From: Candidatus Methanomethylophilaceae archaeon
GTDB lineage: Archaea; Thermoplasmatota; Thermoplasmata; Methanomassiliicoccales; Methanomethylophilaceae
Length of the DNA stretch: 38,269 bases
NCBI GenBank assembly: GCA_016297775.1
Contig: JAEDGA010000006.1
Coordinates: 1 to 38,269, forward strand
Direction of reading: 5' to 3'
Numbering within the stretch: position 1 is the stretch's first letter; every line of letters starts with the position of its first letter. Below are positions 33,882 to 38,269 of this stretch, piece after piece. Position numbers and translations under genes: made by a program. Below the pieces are notes generated by a model. The model searched no databases and was not told the DNA's origin. It saw only the letters and a program-made list of their open reading frames with translations.

Positions 33882-34637
33882 TCAATATGTCTGAAATTCT
33901 ATTTTATCACCGACGAACAGGTCCTTGACCCCGTCGTTGGTGGTGGCGACCCTCATCTTCTGGATACCTTCGGCTCCCGTGCAACCGTTGAGGACCAGTT
34001 TGCGTACACCGTATGTGTCCTTGATCACGGAAGCCAACTCGTTCACTTCCTTTTGTTTCCATTTCTGGATGTGAAGACCTCCGACGATCGCGAATATCCT
34101 GCCGAACCTCTTGGATACGGTCTCCAATGTATCGGCTATCCCGCAATGCGCACATGCACTTATCACGACCGCACCCTCGTTCGTCGTCAATACGAGAACG
34201 GATTCGTTGGATGTGTCGTTCATCGGAGGGGACAGGAACAGATCCCTGCTAAGCTGGATCCACTCGTCACCGATGTATCTGTGTATGATTCCGGGTTCGT
34301 TCTCGTCCGATACGATCTTGCCTCCGAACAGCCTCTTGATGTTCCACGAAGAGGGATGAGAATGCACCTCGACCTTCTCCTTGCGACCGTCCATGAATGC
34401 ATTCAGACCGCCGATGTGTGATAAAGATCCGTGAGAGATCACCACACGTGTGACCGAATCGGGTTCGATGCCGAGGATGTCCATGTTGTTCGTAAGGTAT
34501 CTTCCGCGGCGCCCGGTATCGAAGAGTGTCCTCTCACCGTCCACATCGATCAGGACGGAGAATCCTTTCCCTCCGATCAGCTGCGTGCCGACCTGAGCCC
34601 CTTCGTCGTACAGACAGAGAATCTCGGCTTTGCTCAT
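33882..34637 (-). CDS. Metallo-beta-lactamase-fold protein with an altered metal motif
   Basis: A 251-residue protein of the MBL superfamily, closest to the COG1237 group (dihydropterin-aminobenzene-phosphate synthase-like). FDTGRRGRYL (39-48), ISACAHCGI and IVGGLHI match that group. The signature expected as SHGHxDHTGGL reads SHGSLSHIGGL (68-78): the second His is Ser71 and the Asp is Ser73, so at least two metal ligands are lost while H69 and H74 remain. Activity is doubtful or changed. The frame has a GTG nine bases earlier, but TATAAAA (34660-34666) lies 26 bp before the ATG at 34637, favouring a leaderless start there. It precedes htpX by nine bases. Confidence 0.8.
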   Translation of the reverse strand: MSKAEILCLYDEGAQVGTQLIGGKGFSVLIDVDGERTLFDTGRRGRYLTNNMDILGIEPDSVTRVVISHGSLSHIGGLNAFMDGRKEKVEVHSHPSSWNIKRLFGGKIVSDENEPGIIHRYIGDEWIQLSRDLFLSPPMNDTSNESVLVLTTNEGAVVISACAHCGIADTLETVSKRFGRIFAIVGGLHIQKWKQKEVNELASVIKDTYGVRKLVLNGCTGAEGIQKMRVATTNDGVKDLFVGDKIEFQTY

Positions 34638-34659
34638 ATCACGCACTATGGTCCAGGAC

Positions 34660-34666
34660 TATAAAA
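34660..34666 (-). promoter_or_regulatory. TATA box of the MBL-fold/htpX operon
   Basis: TTTTATA on the minus strand, centred 26 bp before the ATG at 34637. Confidence 0.55.
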
Positions 34667-34704
34667 GGACTTTTTGATTTCCCGAGATACCGCATGGATG
34701 TCCG

Positions 34705-35541
34705 TCAGCGCCTGGAATGGATGCCGTAGAGCGAATCGGGCATATCCTGGCACATACGATACACATCCTCTTCGTCCAGTTCTCCGGAGGCGAAGAGTCC
34801 CTTGATCCTCTTTGGAACGGTGTTGACGGCCATTATCGATGTGGGCCTCTGTGGATCATCGATGAAATCGGTCTCCATCATGAAGTTCCTTCCCTTGGAG
34901 AGGGCCTCGCGTATGAGCTTCCTGGATGCGGGGATGGATGGGGTTATACCGTGCGTCTCCTCCGGAGTAACCCATGGCGGTGATGAGTGCTTGATCACCA
35001 TCCTCGGATCCAGACCGGACGAACGTGCCATGGATGCCAGATTCCCGTCCGTACCCTCCTCCGATTCGCAATGGATCATCACGGCACACCCGATATCATG
35101 TGCCAGATCCATACCGTGCTGCAACACCCTGTTGCAGGCATCGACTATCTCGGAAGGGGCATCGAAATGTGATCTGCCGACCTCGCCTATGAGGTCCGCC
35201 CTTCCGTCCTCCACCATGGAGGCGGCGATGTCCATCCCCCTCATCATTATGGCCTCCGCACGTTCCAACCCCACATGCTCAGCGAGGGACATCATTAGGA
35301 TGGGGTACGGCCCTACCGCCGTGTAGATCTTGAGACCTAGTTCCTTGCCTCTTCTGGCAAAATCCAAGGTTATGTCGAAACTCCGCTCGAAATCATCGCC
35401 TTCCGATATCATGACCTCCGGATATGGGAGCGTGACCAGTGTCAGACCGGTCCCTCCCTCCGCCTTGAATTCCCTGAGTGCGTCGATGTTCCTGCCGGAA
35501 GGCGACAGGTGCAGATGATCGTCATAGATCGGAAGAGACAT
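34705..35541 (-). CDS. TatD-related metal-dependent hydrolase (TIM barrel)
   Basis: A 278-residue archaeal amidohydrolase-type protein of the TatD-related group (COG1099-like). The metal ligands appear in order: DDHLHL (HxH at the first strand), LIGEVGRSHF (Glu), VMIHCES (His), VIKHSSPP (His) and METDFIDD (Asp), so the site looks intact. Family members include deoxyribonucleases, but the substrate of this group is not established. Its ATG lies 27-28 bp from a palindromic TATA box shared with priS, and GGAGGTG lies upstream of the ATG. Confidence 0.83.
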   Translation of the reverse strand: MSLPIYDDHLHLSPSGRNIDALREFKAEGGTGLTLVTLPYPEVMISEGDDFERSFDITLDFARRGKELGLKIYTAVGPYPILMMSLAEHVGLERAEAIMMRGMDIAASMVEDGRADLIGEVGRSHFDAPSEIVDACNRVLQHGMDLAHDIGCAVMIHCESEEGTDGNLASMARSSGLDPRMVIKHSSPPWVTPEETHGITPSIPASRKLIREALSKGRNFMMETDFIDDPQRPTSIMAVNTVPKRIKGLFASGELDEEDVYRMCQDMPDSLYGIHSRR

Positions 35542-35563
35542 GATGGCTTCACACCTCCGACAA

Positions 35564-35573
35564 GATACTTATC
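35564..35573. promoter_or_regulatory. Shared bidirectional TATA box between the TatD-like gene and priS
   Basis: GATACTTATC is nearly palindromic. Its centre (35568.5) is 26.5 bp from the priS ATG on the plus strand and 27.5 bp from the TatD-like ATG on the minus strand, the leaderless distance in both directions. One TBP site could serve both genes. Confidence 0.5.
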
Positions 35574-35594
35574 GTTTGGTACAGATTATGTCGT

Positions 35595-36812
35595 ATGGAT
35601 CCGAATTCACGCTTTCTCCTGAGGTCCTTCAGGAAATACTATCGCGCGAACACCATCCCGATGCCGGACAGGTTCGCACGCAGAGAGTTCGGTTTCATGA
35701 TGTTCGACCGTAACTTCATGGTCAGACACACATCATTCTCGAATCAGCAGGAACTTCAGAGATACATGTCCTCACAGGCACCTAGACACAGCTACTATTC
35801 CACCGCATACTATCGTAAACCCGATGCCCCCACGATGGAGGAGAAGGGATGGATGGGTGCGGAACTGATCTTCGATCTGGATGCCGACCACCTGGAAGGT
35901 GCCGAGAACATGTCATTCGAGGATATGCTGGCACAGATCAAAAGAGAGATGATAGGGCTGGTGGATTCGTTCCTCTTCGATGATATGGGATTCTCCGAGA
36001 GGGACGTGAAGATCGTATTCTCGGGAGGACGCGGATACCACGCCCACGTCAAACTGCCGGACGTATTGGAACTGGGATCCCACGAGAGAAGGGAGATAGT
36101 TGATTACATCACATCGCGTGGACTGGACATAGACTGGGTCTTTCCAATGGACAGCGTGGCCACGGGAACGGCGTTCGTCAACGGACGTAACAGGCTCAAC
36201 ATCAAACGTTTCAGGACCATACCTCCTGCGGATTCCGGAGGATGGAGGCTCCGCATGAGGAACGGTCTGAAGGATGTGGTGAACGACATCTGTGACATGG
36301 ATGTCTCCGACATCAAGAAGACATATCCGTCCGTGAAGAAGAATCAGTCCCTTGCGAAGATACAGGACGACCTTAGGATGTCCAGGGACCTCATCTTCGA
36401 GAACAACAGGATGATCACCCTGAATCACAATACCCAGGAACTCCTCCTGAAGATAATGAAGGAGGATATGGCGGTCAGACTGTCCGGAGAGGTGGATGAA
36501 CCGGTCACGGCCGATATCAAGAGGCTGATACGTCTTCCAGGATCCATACACGGGAAGAGCGGACTCATGGTCATGCCACTGAGCCGCGACGAACTGACTC
36601 ATTTCGATCCTATGATACAGGCGATACCGGAAACCTTCAAGAAAGATACCGTGAAGGTATCGATGAGGAGAGATTACACACTTAACATAGGTGGTGAATG
36701 CCTGAATCTCAGCGGGGTCACGGAGGTACCGGAATATGCGGCCGTATTCCTGATAGGAAAGAACCTGGCCGACATCGGGGACGGTACCAGGGAGAAGGAT
36801 GATTTCTTCTGA
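35595..36812 (+). CDS. priS: DNA primase small (catalytic) subunit PriS
   Basis: A 405-residue archaeo-eukaryotic primase catalytic subunit that makes the primers for DNA replication with PriL. The catalytic aspartates D94 and D96 are in LIFDLDAD (91-98) and the nucleotide-binding motif SGGRGYHAH spans 143-151. RLPGSIHGKSGL and HFDP further on fit the third motif region. Length is at the upper end for archaeal PriS. The ATG is 26-27 bp from the shared TATA box, so the mRNA is likely leaderless. PriL is not in the window. Confidence 0.95.
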   Translation: MDPNSRFLLRSFRKYYRANTIPMPDRFARREFGFMMFDRNFMVRHTSFSNQQELQRYMSSQAPRHSYYSTAYYRKPDAPTMEEKGWMGAELIFDLDADHLEGAENMSFEDMLAQIKREMIGLVDSFLFDDMGFSERDVKIVFSGGRGYHAHVKLPDVLELGSHERREIVDYITSRGLDIDWVFPMDSVATGTAFVNGRNRLNIKRFRTIPPADSGGWRLRMRNGLKDVVNDICDMDVSDIKKTYPSVKKNQSLAKIQDDLRMSRDLIFENNRMITLNHNTQELLLKIMKEDMAVRLSGEVDEPVTADIKRLIRLPGSIHGKSGLMVMPLSRDELTHFDPMIQAIPETFKKDTVKVSMRRDYTLNIGGECLNLSGVTEVPEYAAVFLIGKNLADIGDGTREKDDFF

Positions 36813-36931
36813 CTGGCACATATCACCCCATATTTAATGCGGACGAACTGTCGAACGTACATCCCAGGAACGGAAAGGGATGCTTTCACATTGGATCATC
36901 ACGGATGTGTGGCTCGGTTCCAAAGCAAACC

Positions 36932-36942
36932 TTTATTTTATA
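36932..36942 (+). promoter_or_regulatory. TATA box of the eL20-pfdA-ftsY operon
   Basis: TTTATTTTATA, the strongest box A in the window. The predicted start near 36963-36966 leaves a leader of about ten bases with AAGGT before the ATG at 36975. The 160-bp gap from priS holds nothing else I can identify. Confidence 0.6.
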
Positions 36943-36974
36943 GATAGGGATTAGCCACATTTAAGGTAATTAAA

Positions 36975-37211
36975 ATGAAGGCTTTCCGCGTAGTAGGAAC
37001 ATTCAACGATGCCAGGCAGGAGAAGGGCAAGCAGCCTTTCGACATTGAAATCGCAGACGTCTCCGCAGAGGCTGCAAAGGAGCAGACCCTCTCCACCCTC
37101 GGAAGCAGACACAAGCTCAAGAGATGGGAGATCCAGATCGCAGAGGTCACCGAGATCGCCGATGCCGACATCACCAACCACCTCGTAAAGTACAAAGTCA
37201 CCGGTGAGTGA
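36975..37211 (+). CDS. rpl18a: 50S ribosomal protein eL20 (LX, L18Ae family)
   Basis: A 78-residue archaeal ribosomal protein of the LX/L20e family, homologous to half of eukaryotic eL20. It starts MKAFRVVGTF and contains KQPFDIEI and STLGSRHKLKRWEIQI, typical of the family. It sits at the large-subunit surface. It heads a three-gene operon with prefoldin alpha and ftsY, an order conserved in many Euryarchaeota. Confidence 0.95.
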   Translation: MKAFRVVGTFNDARQEKGKQPFDIEIADVSAEAAKEQTLSTLGSRHKLKRWEIQIAEVTEIADADITNHLVKYKVTGE

Positions 37212-37213
37212 AC

Positions 37214-37630
37214 ATGAACGATGATGAACTCCGCCAGGCGATGGCGACACTCGAGGTCTACAAGAATCAGCTGAACGCGCTCACTCAGCAGTCTCAGCTC
37301 CTTCAGATGTCCTTCGAAGAGACCGCTAGGGCTACCGAGACCCTCAATGCCTTCGCCAATGCGAAGGAGGGTGACGAGATCCTCGTGCCTGTAGGAGCTT
37401 CGTCTTTCGTGACCGCAAAGGTAACGGGTACTCCCAAGGCTATCGTAGGGATCGGAAACAAGATCTCCGTCGAAAAGTCCATCGAGGACGCATCCGTTTA
37501 CATGAAGAGCAACCTCGACGAGATCAAGGATGCTCTCACCAAACTCACTGAATCCATGCAGGAAATGGATGCAGCGGCAAGGAACCTCGCCGTCGCCGTC
37601 CAGCAGGAATACCAGAGAAGGCAGCAGTGA
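37214..37630 (+). CDS. pfdA: Prefoldin alpha subunit
   Basis: A 138-residue prefoldin alpha: two long helices (about residues 1-48 and 94-138) that pair into a coiled coil, joined by a beta-rich hub with DEILVPVGASSFVTAKV, IVGIGNKISVEKS. Two alpha and four beta subunits form the jellyfish-shaped hexamer that hands unfolded proteins to the thermosome. I choose the ATG at 37214, with GGTGA at 37203-37207 as ribosome site six bases upstream, over the GTG at 37208 that overlaps the eL20 stop. Confidence 0.94.
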   Translation: MNDDELRQAMATLEVYKNQLNALTQQSQLLQMSFEETARATETLNAFANAKEGDEILVPVGASSFVTAKVTGTPKAIVGIGNKISVEKSIEDASVYMKSNLDEIKDALTKLTESMQEMDAAARNLAVAVQQEYQRRQQ

Positions 37631-37637
37631 GTGACAC

Positions 37638-38269
37638 ATGTTTGATAACCTCAAGAACAAGCTGAAGGGACTTTTCAAGAAGGCTCCTGCAGAAGTAGCA
37701 GAGCCCCCCGCGGAAGAGAAGCCTGTCAAGGACGTACCTGACGCACCCCTTCCTGAGGTTAAGAAAGATGATGTCAAACCGGCCGAGAAGGTCACCGTAC
37801 CCGTTCCGGCCGTAGAAACCCCAAAGCCCGAACTCTCCAGAAAGGAACAGATAAAACTGGCCAAAGAGGAGAAGAAGAAAGCCAAGGAAGAGAAGAAGGC
37901 GGAGAAGAAAGAGACCGATGTCGGAACTCTCACCAAGGATTCGGGATTGTTCGCCAAGAAGGTCAATGAGAAGGAGATGGACGAGTTTCTTTGGGAGCTC
38001 GAGATCGCACTCATGGAGGCCGACGTGGCCCTCCCCGTTGTGGAGGAGATCAAGGAGGGTGTCAGGAACAACCTCCTCGGAAAGAAATATAGCAGAGGCC
38101 ACACGCTCGAAGAGATCGTGGAACTGTCCCTGAAGGATGCAGTACACACCGTTCTGAAGCTCAACGAGTTCGACTTCGACCAATGGTTCACACAGCAGGA
38201 GAAACCTGTTCCCATCATGTTCGTCGGTATCAACGGTACCGGAAAGACCACCGCGATCGCAAAGATCGC
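37638..38269 (+). CDS. ftsY: Signal recognition particle receptor FtsY (3'-truncated by window end)
   Basis: The first 210 codons of FtsY are present. The start ATG follows the pfdA stop by seven bases. Residues 1-15 (MFDNLKNKLKGLFKK) form the amphipathic membrane-targeting helix. Residues about 16-100 are a charged, Pro/Glu/Lys-rich linker. The N domain follows (about 103-185; ELEIALMEADVALPVVEEI) and then the start of the G domain with the P-loop GINGTGKTT. It is the GTPase receptor that docks ribosome-SRP complexes at the membrane. The frame is open at the window edge. Confidence 0.96.
   Translation, partial: MFDNLKNKLKGLFKKAPAEVAEPPAEEKPVKDVPDAPLPEVKKDDVKPAEKVTVPVPAVETPKPELSRKEQIKLAKEEKKKAKEEKKAEKKETDVGTLTKDSGLFAKKVNEKEMDEFLWELEIALMEADVALPVVEEIKEGVRNNLLGKKYSRGHTLEEIVELSLKDAVHTVLKLNEFDFDQWFTQQEKPVPIMFVGINGTGKTTAIAKI

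Noticed and set aside
1..38269. CRISPR arrays, insertion sequences, integrases or prophage genes
   Set aside because: I saw no regular direct-repeat array, transposase motif or attachment-like tRNA 3' duplication in the window.

Overview
The window looks like chromosome from a methanogen-like euryarchaeon of the Thermoplasmatota, most likely a host-associated Methanomassiliicoccales (Methanomethylophilaceae type). The archaeal assignment is firm: MCM helicase with an intein, small primase subunit PriS, ribosomal protein eL20 (LX), prefoldin alpha, NMD3, DUF424, a hexulose-phosphate synthase/RraA fusion, and many starts lying 26-28 nt after a TATA box, the mark of leaderless archaeal transcription. 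The order-level assignment is inference. It rests on bacterial-type gyrase, BspA-like and Sel1-rich envelope genes, NikR, and stop-codon use: of 32 complete genes, 31 end in TGA, one in TAA and none in TAG, as would suit a genome that keeps TAG for pyrrolysine.

Layout. 1-740: the first codons of an FAH-family enzyme and rlmE (minus strand). 741-1197: the largest non-coding stretch, with its own TATA box and a run of GNRA-capped hairpins (candidate structured RNA), ending in a perfect inverted repeat around the TATA box of the next gene. 1198-5568: an envelope operon with a BspA-like leucine-rich-repeat surface protein, an ABC-2 polysaccharide-type permease, and a Wzt/TagH-like ATPase fused to about eleven Sel1 repeats. 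5635-7218: purM, a terminator, a small unassigned ORF and tRNA-Phe(GAA). 7273-12011: gyrB-gyrA plus a small membrane protein, transcribed from a promoter next to a 20-bp alternating pyrimidine-purine tract. 12179-13984: thiC, nikR with a NikR-geometry dyad over its own TATA box, and tRNA-Thr(CGT). 14205-21665: base-excision-repair genes (endonuclease IV-like and OGG-like, divergent), a Cys-rich HTH regulator, and a 1789-residue Lhr-type helicase. 21784-26620: a membrane-anchored surface protein, two-subunit class I fumarase, a GT-C type membrane glycosyltransferase and a coupled extracytoplasmic protein. 26621-31274: an information-processing cluster on the minus strand (LMW-phosphatase-like pseudoenzyme, small winged-helix-like protein, intein-containing MCM, DUF424, NMD3). 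31533-34637: HPS-RraA, HtpX and a metallo-beta-lactamase-fold protein with a broken metal motif. 34705-36812: a TatD-like hydrolase and priS, divergent from one palindromic TATA box. 36975-38269: the eL20-prefoldin alpha-ftsY operon, with ftsY cut by the window end.

The genes combine core information processing (MCM, PriS, gyrase, Lhr, repair glycosylase and endonuclease), translation and protein targeting (eL20, NMD3, RlmE, tRNAs, prefoldin, FtsY), cofactor, nucleotide and sugar-phosphate metabolism (PurM, ThiC, fumarase, HPS) and cell-surface building. The observations that most deserve a second look are the structured RNA region, the ABC-Sel1 fusion exporter, the two degenerate-active-site enzymes, the NikR operator, the bidirectional palindromic TATA box, and the absence of TAG stops.
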